In this document: piece after piece, positions 54,047 to 61,647 of the stretch
Numbering within the stretch: the stretch's first letter is position 1
Layout of the letters: each line of letters begins with the position of its first letter
Source of the DNA: Streptomyces griseochromogenes
Lineage (GTDB): Bacteria > Actinomycetota > Actinomycetes > Streptomycetales > Streptomycetaceae
Direction of reading: 5' to 3'
DNA length: 64,000 nucleotides
Assembly (NCBI RefSeq): GCF_001542625.1
Contig: NZ_CP016279.1
Span: 1,612,001-1,676,000 of the forward strand
Program-made: the position numbers and the translations under genes
The notes under the pieces: model-generated
Database searches by the model: none
What the model saw: the letters and a program-made list of their open reading frames with translations, nothing else
What the model was told of the DNA's origin: nothing

Positions 54047-54999
54047 CGGGGTCCGCCCCACTCGGCCGTCACGTTCGGCACACTCGGGCTGAGCCCGGGG
54101 ACGTTCATGACCTTCAGCAGGTGTGTGATCACCGTCAACAGGTCCCAGCGGTGGGGGTCTTCGTACGACACACCCTGCGTGACGGTCATCACATCGGTCA
54201 CGGTGATGTCCTCGCCGGCTGCCCGGCGCGCCGCGAGCCGGCCCGGGGCTCCGGGCGCCCCCGCCAGCCGTTTCCAGCTCAGCCCGTAGTCGAAGTCGTG
54301 CGCCGGATGCCTGCGTTCCAGAGCGTCGAACAGGGCCAGGACCTCGGGAAGGGCGTCGTGGTCGCCGAGGATCCGCTCGCGCATGAGGTCCCGCCGTGCG
54401 TCGTCGCACAGGACCGCGATCTCCCGGAACACGTCGATCGGCTCGTCCGAGCAGTGCATGAAGTTGAACAGGCCGTTGACCACGCCCAGTTGATGCCGCA
54501 GGTGCTGGGGCAGGCGCTCGCCCGGGTCGGCCGGTCCCTTCAGGGAGTTGAGCCGGATGGCGGCGGGCATGCGTCCCGGCTGCCACTCGGTGTCCTTCAG
54601 GACCAGGCACACGGTGTCGGTGGTGGGAAGGATCAGGTCCATCGCCTCGACCCGTTCCGGTGTCGCGAGGTTGAAGTGATGGCGCCACACTTCCCGGATG
54701 GTCAGCCGGTCGTGGCGGAAGGCCACCACGTCGACGGGCCGAAAGCCCGCGCCGGCGAGCGCCCGGACCGCGGGGCGCAGGCGCCGGCCCGCGGTGGCCT
54801 CGGCCTTGAGCATGCACAGAGTGATGCCCAGCATCCGTGGAAGATCCCCGCCGAAGGTCCAGCACGCCTCGCGGAAGTACTGTTCCACGGCGTACATCCG
54901 GGCCTTCTCGGACGACCAGGTGACCTGTTCCAGAATGTCCTGGCCGACCTCGCTCAGGGGCTCCTGGTCCGGCAACACGTCGGACAGCACGTACTCCAC
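54043..54999 (-). CDS. Nucleoside-diphosphate-kinase-like protein (copy 1)
   Basis: A 318-residue protein with an embedded NDPK-like core: K65 in LCMLKAEATAGRR (the KPD Lys region), LKGPADP (the nPadp motif), R168 in HLRHQLG, and NFMHCSDEP with N179, H182 and S184 matching the NxxHGSD active site that carries phospho-His. N- and C-terminal extensions of about 55 and 120 residues are not part of classical NDPKs. It is paralogous to the protein at 56030. It starts with GTG 54999. It may phosphorylate a nucleotide-like or other intermediate. The homology was read by eye. Confidence 0.7.
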   Translation of the reverse strand: MEYVLSDVLPDQEPLSEVGQDILEQVTWSSEKARMYAVEQYFREACWTFGGDLPRMLGITLCMLKAEATAGRRLRPAVRALAGAGFRPVDVVAFRHDRLTIREVWRHHFNLATPERVEAMDLILPTTDTVCLVLKDTEWQPGRMPAAIRLNSLKGPADPGERLPQHLRHQLGVVNGLFNFMHCSDEPIDVFREIAVLCDDARRDLMRERILGDHDALPEVLALFDALERRHPAHDFDYGLSWKRLAGAPGAPGRLAARRAAGEDITVTDVMTVTQGVSYEDPHRWDLLTVITHLLKVMNVPGLSPSVPNVTAEWGGPR

Positions 55000-55010
55000 T
55001 CCCTTTCTCT

Positions 55011-56033
55011 TCAGGACCTCGAAGCGCCCGCCGGCACACCACGGACACCCGCCGGGTCACCGAACGCCGCGAGGAGGAACGCCACCTCGGCCTGGCGGTG
55101 ATATCCGTTGGGCTCGGCGTGCCCGGCGTACGGCCACACACGGATCTGCTTCGGCCCCGCGTAGTGCTGATAGGCCGCCGCCACGGAGGCGGGCGAGCAG
55201 ACCTGATCCCGCAGCGCGAGCGAGAACAGTGCCGGGCATGCGGCGCGAGAGGCCATCGCGACCCCGTCGAAGTGGGCCAGCGTCGTGAGCGCCCGATCGG
55301 TGTGGTGCGGATGGAACTGGCAGAACCGCAACAGCTCGCGATAGGGCTGCCGGTCGGGAAACCTTGTGTGGTCGGCCACGTCGCACAGGAAGGGGGACTC
55401 CACGAGAGCCGCCGCCACCCTGCCGTGCAGCGCGGCTGCCGCGAGGGCCAGCAGACCACCCTGGCTGCACCCCGACACGGCGACGCGCTCCGGATCCACC
55501 GCCTCGTGCGCGAGGGCCGTCTCCACCGCCCGTACGGCGTCGACGTAGGCGTCCCGGTAGTAGTACGCGTCCGGATCGAGCAGGCCGCGGGTGATGAATC
55601 CGGGTACCTGCGGCGGCCGGACACCCACCGGGTCGGGGGTGTTTCCGGGCCGGAGGTTCGCCCCGCCCTGTCCGCGCGTGTCGACCACCAGGGTCGCCAT
55701 GCCGACGGCGGGCCACAGCAACCAGTCCAGCGCCGCGCCACGTCCTTCGCCGTAGCCCAGGAACTGGACCACGCACGGCACACGGGTCCGCGTGCCCGGG
55801 GCGGGCCCGGCGGGCCGGGGCACGATCAGCCAGGCCGCGATGCGATGGCCGTGCGCGCCCGCGAAGGACACATCGTGGACCGTGGCGGCCGCGAGGGGGC
55901 CGGGTGTCTCGGCGAAGACGGGATCCAGAGGGTGCGCCTCCGACGCCAGGGTCCGGCGCCAGAAGGCATCGAATCCGGCCGGCGTCCGGTGCGCGGCCCG
56001 CCTCGTGGCCAGTTCCTCCGGCAGCTCGTTCAT
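55011..56033 (-). CDS. Acetyl-xylan-esterase-like alpha/beta hydrolase
   Basis: A 340-residue AXE1/cephalosporin-C-deacetylase-type hydrolase. The triad is S190 (VAVSGCSQGG), D276 (ALRDQVCSP) and H305 (PYAGHAEPNG); the RGQGG element (DTRGQGGANLRPGN) that forms part of the oxyanion site is present. It has no signal peptide, so it acts inside the cell, most likely removing an acetyl or other acyl group from a cluster intermediate. It lies between the two NDK-like genes, overlapping the upstream one by four bases. Confidence 0.87.
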   Translation of the reverse strand: MNELPEELATRRAAHRTPAGFDAFWRRTLASEAHPLDPVFAETPGPLAAATVHDVSFAGAHGHRIAAWLIVPRPAGPAPGTRTRVPCVVQFLGYGEGRGAALDWLLWPAVGMATLVVDTRGQGGANLRPGNTPDPVGVRPPQVPGFITRGLLDPDAYYYRDAYVDAVRAVETALAHEAVDPERVAVSGCSQGGLLALAAAALHGRVAAALVESPFLCDVADHTRFPDRQPYRELLRFCQFHPHHTDRALTTLAHFDGVAMASRAACPALFSLALRDQVCSPASVAAAYQHYAGPKQIRVWPYAGHAEPNGYHRQAEVAFLLAAFGDPAGVRGVPAGASRS

Positions 56034-57001
56034 GCGCCGACCGCCGCGGTGTCCTGCCAGGCGGAGAGCAGCACGTTGGCGAAGATGCGGCCGATGCCGG
56101 GCTCGTTGAAGCGCAGGGTGTGCGTCAGCACGCTGAGCAGGTCCCAGTGGTGTGCGGGACCGGCCGAACCGTCCCTGACCGCCCGGGCCACGGCCCGCAC
56201 GGGGATCTCCTGTCCTGCGGCACGGGCCCGTGCCAGGTCACCGACGTGCCCAGGGGCCTGGGCGAGCCGCCGCCAGCTGTTCTCCAGGTCCAGATCGTGC
56301 TCGGCGACCTGCGCCTCCAGGTCGTCGAACGCGTCCGCGGCCTCGGGGAGGGCGTCGTACCCGTCCAGGACCCGGGCGCGCAGCAGCTCGCGGCGCTGCC
56401 CGTCGCACACGATGGCGATCTCCCGCATCACGTCGATGGGCTCGTCCGAGGTGTGGGTGAAGTTGAACAGGCCGTTGACGGCGCCGAGTCGGCTCCGCAG
56501 GTGTTCCGGCCTGCGCTGGGCGGGGTCGGAGGGCCCCTTCAGAGCGGTGAGCCGGACGGCGGCCGGCACCCGGCCCGGGGCCCACCGCTCGTCCTTCAGG
56601 ACCAGGAGCACGGAGTCCGCCGAGCCCAGGACCAGATCCATCGCGTCGATGCGCTCGCCGCTGGCGAAGTTCAGCTGGAAGCGCCAGGTCTCCCGGACGG
56701 TGAGCCGGTTGTGCCGGAAGCGGACCACGTCGACCGGTCTGAAGCCGTTGTCCCGCAGCGCTTCGAGCGCCCGGCGGTAGCGGCGGCCCGCCGCGGCCTC
56801 GGGCTTGAGCACGCACAGCGTGATGCCCAGCACCGCGTCCAGGTCGTTCCCGAAGAGCCGGCTGCTCTCGCGGAAGTAGTTGTCCACGCCGTACAGCCGC
56901 GCCTTCGTGGCCGAGCGGGTGACCGCCGCGATCAGTGCCGGGGGGATGTCGTGGAACGCGTCGGTCGCGTGCGCCGTGCCGAGGCTGGTCTGCGTGTTCA
57001 C
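56030..57001 (-). CDS. Nucleoside-diphosphate-kinase-like protein (copy 2)
   Basis: A 323-residue paralogue of the protein at 54043. NDPK-like features are K66 (VLKPEAAAGRR), LKGPSDP, R169 (EHLRSRLG) and NFTHTSDEP with N180, H183 and S185. Copy 2 keeps the KPE sequence closer to canonical KPD than copy 1. The shared C-terminal region (HHWDLLSVLTHTLRFNEPGIG here, HRWDLLTVITHLLKVMNVPG there) is a domain I do not recognise. It starts with GTG 57001 behind AAGGA and is second in the leftward operon after the N-oxygenase. Two copies may form a heteromer or act on successive intermediates. Confidence 0.7.
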   Translation of the reverse strand: MNTQTSLGTAHATDAFHDIPPALIAAVTRSATKARLYGVDNYFRESSRLFGNDLDAVLGITLCVLKPEAAAGRRYRRALEALRDNGFRPVDVVRFRHNRLTVRETWRFQLNFASGERIDAMDLVLGSADSVLLVLKDERWAPGRVPAAVRLTALKGPSDPAQRRPEHLRSRLGAVNGLFNFTHTSDEPIDVMREIAIVCDGQRRELLRARVLDGYDALPEAADAFDDLEAQVAEHDLDLENSWRRLAQAPGHVGDLARARAAGQEIPVRAVARAVRDGSAGPAHHWDLLSVLTHTLRFNEPGIGRIFANVLLSAWQDTAAVGA

Positions 57002-57033
57002 CGCGGTGCGGTCCTTCCGGTTCGGTCAGGTGC

Positions 57034-58014
57034 TTACAGTGCGAGCCCGGCGGTCAGCCCGGCGGCGTGAAAGGCTTCGCGGGTCGCCGGTTCGTCCAGG
57101 GCGCCGACCTCCGCGAAGTAGCGGATGGTGGTCCGGCTCGCCTCGGCGACGGACGCGCGCACGCTGTCGCCCGGATACGACTCGGCGAGCACCGTCTCCG
57201 CCTCGGTGCCGGTGAGCCCGGCCGTCAGCAGCGAGTCGCGGATCGCCCCGTAGTCCGGTTCGAGGAACGTGACGACCAGCTCCGGCAGCCACGGGCCGAG
57301 CCGGCTTCGCTGACGGGGACTCAGCGAGTGCCAGAAGTACTTGAGGACGCTGCGGAAGTAGGCGTGGTGCTTGCCCTCGTCCTCCGAGTGGTCGCGGACC
57401 ATCTCGCGCACGGCTTCGGGCAGTCTGCGGTCCTGCGGGAGGTCGGCGAGGATGGCCGAGATCAGCGTCTCGCTGACGATGCAGAAGGCCAGTGACTGGA
57501 CCCCGCGCAGCTCCGCCTCCATCGCCTCCCGGATGACATCGAGCCGCCGCACGAAGGAGGGCTCGGTCAGGTGGAGGGGGACCGCGGTCTCGGCGGCCAC
57601 CTGGGCCATCAGGTCGTAGGAGAACTGGGCGTGCCACGCCTCGTCGGTGGTGATCTTGAAAGCGTCCTCGCGCATGGCGGCGGTCAGCCGCAGGTCGTCC
57701 TGGCCACGGCTGAGGCTCAGCGTGACGGGCAGCACGGCGACGGACTCCAGCTCTGTTGTGAAATGCAAGTACTGGTAGAGCCGCTGCACGAGCAGGTGCC
57801 GCACCAGCCCCGGCTCGCCCGCCCGCACGATCGGATGCGACACCACAGGCACGAGTTCAGGCGGGAAATACACCTGCTCATCCGGCACCCGACCGAGTAC
57901 GCGGCGCGGTTTGACTCGTACGCTCGCTCGCCGGTCCCAGTTTGCAAATTTGCTTCTGTAGTCGTCGACGACTGCAGACTCCGGACCTGCAAATAGTGAC
58001 CGTTTTGCAGACAT
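57034..58014 (-). CDS. AurF-like di-iron N-oxygenase
   Basis: A 326-residue protein of the p-aminobenzoate N-oxygenase (AurF/CmlI) family. The ferritin-like di-iron ligands line up: E90 (TTELESVAV), E125 and H128 (TTDEAWHAQF), E182 (VSETLISAIL), and H209, E213 and H216 (DHSEDEGKHHAYF). Such enzymes oxidise an amine to hydroxylamine, nitroso or nitro. It is first in the ten-gene leftward operon, so N-oxygenation is probably central to the product. I use ATG 58014. There is no Shine-Dalgarno, but a TAGTGT -10-like element ends 8 bases before the ATG, so a leaderless message is possible. Confidence 0.87.
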   Translation of the reverse strand: MSAKRSLFAGPESAVVDDYRSKFANWDRRASVRVKPRRVLGRVPDEQVYFPPELVPVVSHPIVRAGEPGLVRHLLVQRLYQYLHFTTELESVAVLPVTLSLSRGQDDLRLTAAMREDAFKITTDEAWHAQFSYDLMAQVAAETAVPLHLTEPSFVRRLDVIREAMEAELRGVQSLAFCIVSETLISAILADLPQDRRLPEAVREMVRDHSEDEGKHHAYFRSVLKYFWHSLSPRQRSRLGPWLPELVVTFLEPDYGAIRDSLLTAGLTGTEAETVLAESYPGDSVRASVAEASRTTIRYFAEVGALDEPATREAFHAAGLTAGLAL

Positions 58015-58449
58015 GGCCAATGACACTAGGTCAAGCTCCGCGCGCAAGTAAAGGGAATTCCGGTGACCTGCTAATAACCCAGGAACCGGTATCCCCGATT
58101 CCGGGACTGCTCTCGATGAGTTTTTAGTCAAGGAGGTGGCGATTTTGGGAGGCCTGTGGCCAATCGGACATAAGGGCGTTGGTCGCGAATTTACCTCCCG
58201 GCAGGGTGTTGACTCCCCGCTTCGTGATCGAATAGAAAGGTAACGAAGCGAGTTCGGATATACCTCCGGACTTGCCAGGCACGGGGGTTAGGCCACCGCT
58301 GGTTCGCTCGTTCTCTGGGCGTTGCGGGTTGTGCTGATCGGTGTTGTTCGGACAAGGGTGAACTCCGCCCCTGACCCGGCTCGTTGACGGGCCGGCGACA
58401 CACCTGTGTGGATGAGCCCCCTCCGATTGAAATGGGGAGGTGAAGAGCC
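58015..58449. promoter_or_regulatory. Divergent promoter region of the biosynthetic operons
   Basis: No gene is firmly supported in this 435-base spacer between the N-oxygenase gene and the 22-residue peptide gene. Rightward, TTGACT (58209-58214)-18-TAGAAA (58233-58238) is the best promoter, implying a leader of about 200 bases. A nearer TTGACG at 58384 has a poorer -10 and overlaps a CACAC-CT-GTGTG palindrome (58399-58410). An AAGGAGG at 58130-58136 precedes a possible TTG-initiated 32-codon frame (58145-58243) of doubtful reality. Confidence 0.6.
58209..58238 (+). promoter_or_regulatory. Candidate promoter of the peptide/AsnB operon
   Basis: TTGACT and TAGAAA are separated by 18 bases, a good match to the Streptomyces vegetative consensus. 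It points at the peptide gene at 58450. Predicted by eye only. Confidence 0.5.
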
Positions 58450-58518
58450 ATGAAGAAGTACATCAAGCCGTCCGCCAAGAAGGTGGGCACGGGCACCATC
58501 CTGTCGAACGCCGTCTGA
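58450..58518 (+). CDS. 22-residue lasso-leader-like peptide without a core
   Basis: A very short gene with one of the best ribosome binding sites in the window (GGGGAGGTGA, 58434-58443, 9 bases from GGAGG to ATG). The peptide starts MKKYIKP and ends TILSNAV. It carries the YxxP motif (Y4, P7) followed by G13, with the Y-to-G spacing of 9 seen in lasso leaders that bind PqqD-like recognition elements (the usual Leu two residues after Pro is Ala). In lasso precursors a core of 15-25 residues would start about where this peptide ends; here the stop comes at residue 23. It has five Lys and no Asp, Glu or Cys. It is followed by a strong hairpin and then the AsnB-like gene, as precursor genes are. 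Confidence 0.82.
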   Translation: MKKYIKPSAKKVGTGTILSNAV

Positions 58519-58542
58519 TCTCGGATGACGCTTTGACAGTTG

Positions 58543-58572
58543 TGCGTCACGCCCGGAAACGGGCGTGACGCA
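58543..58572 (+). terminator. Attenuator/terminator hairpin after the peptide gene
   Basis: A perfect 13-bp stem (58543-58555 with 58560-58572, TGCGTCACGCCCG type) capped by a GAAA tetraloop starts 24 bases after the peptide stop and 74 bases before the AsnB-like start. It most likely gives partial termination and 3'-end protection, so that peptide mRNA exceeds enzyme mRNA, the usual arrangement in RiPP operons. Confidence 0.85.
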
Positions 58573-58645
58573 TCGCCGCGTGGTGGCTGGTTTGACGTGG
58601 CGGAAATTCGTGCCTTCGGTATTGCATGGGAGCGAGGTAAAAGGA

Positions 58646-60859
58646 GTGTGCGGCATTGCTGGCATAGCAAGGATTGATGGGAACGATCTGTCCCAGGAGG
58701 CCGACAGTCTCCTCGCGGCATTCGCGCACACACTCGCTCACCGAGGCCCCGACGACCGCCGCATCCTCCGCGAGGGGCCGGTGGGGATGGCGTTCAACCG
58801 ACTCTCCCTGGTCGACCCCGATAATGGCGCCCAGCCCCTGGTCAGCGCAGATGGAAAAGTCGTCCTCATCGCCAATGGTGAGGTGTACAACCATCGCGAA
58901 CTCGCCGCCGGTCTGCCGGGTGTCCGGCTGAGCACCGGTTCCGACTGCGAGGTCCTTCTCTACCTGTACCAGCGCGACGGTCTGCGCTTCCTGGACCAGG
59001 TGAACGGCATGTTCGCCTTCGTCCTGTGGGACAAGGAACGCCAGGTGCTGCTGCTGGGGCGCGACCGCTTCGGCATCAAGCCCCTGTACTTCCACCGCAA
59101 CCGTGCGCGCGTCGTCTTCGCCTCGGAGATCAAGGCCCTCTTCTCGGACGCCGCCACCCCGCGACGCCTGGACTGGAACCGTGCGCTCGGCGAGTACGAC
59201 ATGAACGCGACGCCCGTGTTCGCGCACGGCCGCGTCACCACCTGGTTCGAGGACATCGAACTCGTCCCGCCCGGCGTGATCGTCGAGCTGAGCCTCAAGG
59301 ACGGCACCTCCGCGGAGCACCGCTACTGGCAGCTGCCCCAGCCCGACGCGACGTCGGACCTGTCGGACGACGAGTACGCCACCGTCTTCCGGGACCTGCT
59401 CGCGGCCTCCGTCGCCGACTGCGCCACCGCCGACACCGATCTCGGCCTCTTCCTCAGCGGCGGCATCGACTCCGCCGCGGTGGCGGCGCTCGCCCCCGGC
59501 AGCACACTGCAGACCTTCACCGCCCTGACACCGGGCACCGTCCTCAACGGTGACGCACGCGGCGGCCACCGCACCGCCGAACTGCTGGGCCTGCCCAACC
59601 ACCAGGTGCTCATCGGATCCGACCGGCTTCCCGGACCGCAGGAATGGCGCGATCTGGTGTGGCTGGCCGAGACCCCCCTGGTCGGGCCGGAGATCTTCTA
59701 CAAGTCCGAGCTGCACCGGTTCGCCCGCCGGCACTTCCCGGACATCAAGGGCATGCTGCTCGGTGCCGCCGCGGACGAGATCAACGGCGGGTACACCCCG
59801 CAGTTCGCCGGCGAGGGCGGCGACTGGGACGACTTCGAGTCCAACCTCCGCGATCTCTACCGACGGCAGGCCCTGGAGCGCAACCCGAAGCTCGGACACT
59901 GGTGGGAGCACAACGGCGTTCCGCTCCTCAACGACGCGGCCATCGACCCCTCGACGCCCTACGCGGACGACCCCTACACCGGCTACTTCACCTGGCAGTA
60001 CCGCACGCTGGAGCAGTACAACGTCTGGCACGAGGACCGGACCGCCGCGGGCGTCGGGACCGAGGCCCGCGTCCCCTTCCTCGACCACCGCCTGGTCGAG
60101 CTCGTGGCCCGGATCCCCGCGCGGCGCAGGGCCGCGCTGGTGTGGGACAAGCGGATCCTCCGCGAAGCGATGAAGGGCGTCCTGCCCGAAGAGGTGCGCA
60201 CCCGGCCCAAGGGCTACTTCTTCTACGGCGAGGGCGCCCGCCACACCAACCGGTTCTTCACCCGTCTCCTCGCGCAGAACGGCGCCGAGTTGCTGGAGCA
60301 GGCCCTCTCCACCGAGAACGCCCGCCGTCACCTGGACGCCGACGGCATGCGCACGGCTCTCGGCGAGCTCTCCCGCAGCCCCAACACCAACAACGTGGAG
60401 CTGTTGCTCAGGCTCGTCAACCTCGGCCTGCTCGACGTCATGACCGCACAGCTGCCGGCGCCGCCCGTCGAGGCCGCCCCCCGTCCGCAGCCCGTGGAAC
60501 TCAGGGTGACCGACTGGGATCAGGAGGCGCGGGACATCGTCGCGCAGGTGGTCACGGAGCCGGAGATCCCCCGGCAGACCGTCTACGCGCTCGCCGACAA
60601 CGCTCTCCTGGTCACCGCGCCCACCCTGCCGGACACCTGGTTCGTCGTGGTCGACGGCGGCTTCGAGTACGAGATCTCCGCCACGGACGACGCCGCATGG
60701 CTCGCCCTTCTCCGGACTCTCGACGGCACCCTCACGCTGGCCGAGGCCCTGACGAAGACGGGCGTCGAGTTCACCGACGTGGCCGAGCTGTTCCACGAGG
60801 CCCTGGCCGTCGGTCTCGTCACGGCGCGGTCCGACGACGGGGAACCGGCGAAGCGATGA
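58646..60859 (+). CDS. Asparagine-synthetase-like amide-forming enzyme with PqqD-like C-terminus
   Basis: A 737-residue protein. The class II glutaminase domain is complete: Cys2 directly after the start (CGIAGIARIDG), HRGPDD, NGEVYNHREL, TGSDCEVLL and RDRFGIKPLYF. The synthetase domain has the ATP-binding SGGIDS (271-276), GAAADEINGGY and EARVPFLDHRLVE. The last 115 residues (from about 621) read like a PqqD/RRE winged helix (LRTLDGTLTLAEALTK, then ELFHEALAVGLV). The GTG at 58646 is chosen because it exposes Cys2. It adenylates a carboxylate and forms an amide with ammonia or an amine. Lasso cyclases belong to this family, but the adjacent peptide has no acidic side chain to activate. Confidence 0.88.
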   Translation: MCGIAGIARIDGNDLSQEADSLLAAFAHTLAHRGPDDRRILREGPVGMAFNRLSLVDPDNGAQPLVSADGKVVLIANGEVYNHRELAAGLPGVRLSTGSDCEVLLYLYQRDGLRFLDQVNGMFAFVLWDKERQVLLLGRDRFGIKPLYFHRNRARVVFASEIKALFSDAATPRRLDWNRALGEYDMNATPVFAHGRVTTWFEDIELVPPGVIVELSLKDGTSAEHRYWQLPQPDATSDLSDDEYATVFRDLLAASVADCATADTDLGLFLSGGIDSAAVAALAPGSTLQTFTALTPGTVLNGDARGGHRTAELLGLPNHQVLIGSDRLPGPQEWRDLVWLAETPLVGPEIFYKSELHRFARRHFPDIKGMLLGAAADEINGGYTPQFAGEGGDWDDFESNLRDLYRRQALERNPKLGHWWEHNGVPLLNDAAIDPSTPYADDPYTGYFTWQYRTLEQYNVWHEDRTAAGVGTEARVPFLDHRLVELVARIPARRRAALVWDKRILREAMKGVLPEEVRTRPKGYFFYGEGARHTNRFFTRLLAQNGAELLEQALSTENARRHLDADGMRTALGELSRSPNTNNVELLLRLVNLGLLDVMTAQLPAPPVEAAPRPQPVELRVTDWDQEARDIVAQVVTEPEIPRQTVYALADNALLVTAPTLPDTWFVVVDGGFEYEISATDDAAWLALLRTLDGTLTLAEALTKTGVEFTDVAELFHEALAVGLVTARSDDGEPAKR

Positions 60860-61647
60860 GCACCGCGCCCGCGACATCCCCCGCCGCCGACGGCACCGGT
60901 CCGCTCGCGCACGCCTTCGACCGCGCGGCCTGGCCGCCGCGTCCCGTCCGCCTGCTGTCGGCAGCCGTCATGGTCGCCTTCGCCGTTGCCCTGTGGCACC
61001 TCGGCGGCACCTGGCGGGCGGGTGCCGGGCTGGTCCTGGCGGACGCGCTGGCGGGGCTGTTGCCCTGGCGCATGCCGCGCACCCTGCGCAAAGGGGCCGC
61101 GTACTGGGGTGAGAACGCCATCGCCCTGGGCGTGCCGATCGCCTTCGTCGCCGTCGCCGCGGGCACCGGCGCTCCCTGGCTCACCCAGGGGACGGCCTGG
61201 TGGTGGTACGGCGTGGCACTCGCCCTGGCCGTGGTGCTGCTGCTCGCCGGCGGAATGAACTTCCGCCTGCTCTTCTCGGGGGATCTCGCCTTTCTGCTGG
61301 GGCCCAGCACTCCGCTGCAGGCCAGAACGCGGGCTCTCACGGGGACGCTGACCCCGTTCGGCGAGGAGGCGCTGTACCGGTCGCTGGCCGTCACCGCGTC
61401 CGGCCCCTTCGGCGTCCTTGCCTCGGTGCTGGGCGCCGCGGCCTTCATCGCCCGTCACCACGTCGGCGACAGCAAGTGGCGCACGGCCCCGCGGGTCCTG
61501 GCGACGGAGCTGCTGGCGGCCCTGTCCCTGCTGGCGCTGGTGGCGTTGTCGGGGTCGGTCTATCCGGCGCTCGTGGCCCACCTGATCAACAACGCGCCGT
61601 CCGTACTGCTCGAACTCCAGCGCTCACAGAAAGACAGCCATGACTGA
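60856..61647 (+). CDS. CPBP-family intramembrane metalloprotease
   Basis: A 263-residue membrane protein with about seven helices and the CPBP (Rce1-like) motifs: EExxxR at E170, E171 and R175 (FGEEALYRSLAV), FxxxH-like FIARHH (H201/H202) and HxxxN at H242-N246 (HLINN). These glutamyl-type proteases cut near C-termini or remove leaders at the membrane. In this operon it takes the place of the transglutaminase-like B2 leader protease of lasso clusters and may release the product from the peptide or act in export or immunity. It overlaps the AsnB-like gene by four bases and the next gene by eight. Confidence 0.87.
   Translation: MSTAPATSPAADGTGPLAHAFDRAAWPPRPVRLLSAAVMVAFAVALWHLGGTWRAGAGLVLADALAGLLPWRMPRTLRKGAAYWGENAIALGVPIAFVAVAAGTGAPWLTQGTAWWWYGVALALAVVLLLAGGMNFRLLFSGDLAFLLGPSTPLQARTRALTGTLTPFGEEALYRSLAVTASGPFGVLASVLGAAAFIARHHVGDSKWRTAPRVLATELLAALSLLALVALSGSVYPALVAHLINNAPSVLLELQRSQKDSHD

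Noticed and set aside
49119..58014. Whether the leftward operon belongs to a phosphonate or nucleoside-antibiotic cluster
   Set aside because: No PEP mutase, radical SAM or nucleoside-forming enzyme is visible; the phosphate-related genes alone do not support either class.
58519..58642. Search for a hidden lasso core downstream of the 22-residue peptide by read-through or frameshift
   Set aside because: Read-through of the stop ends after a few codons. The +1 frame ends at 58529 after a Cys-containing octapeptide, and the -1 frame runs into the hairpin with no Gly1 plus Asp/Glu7-9 arrangement. No slippery sequence is present.
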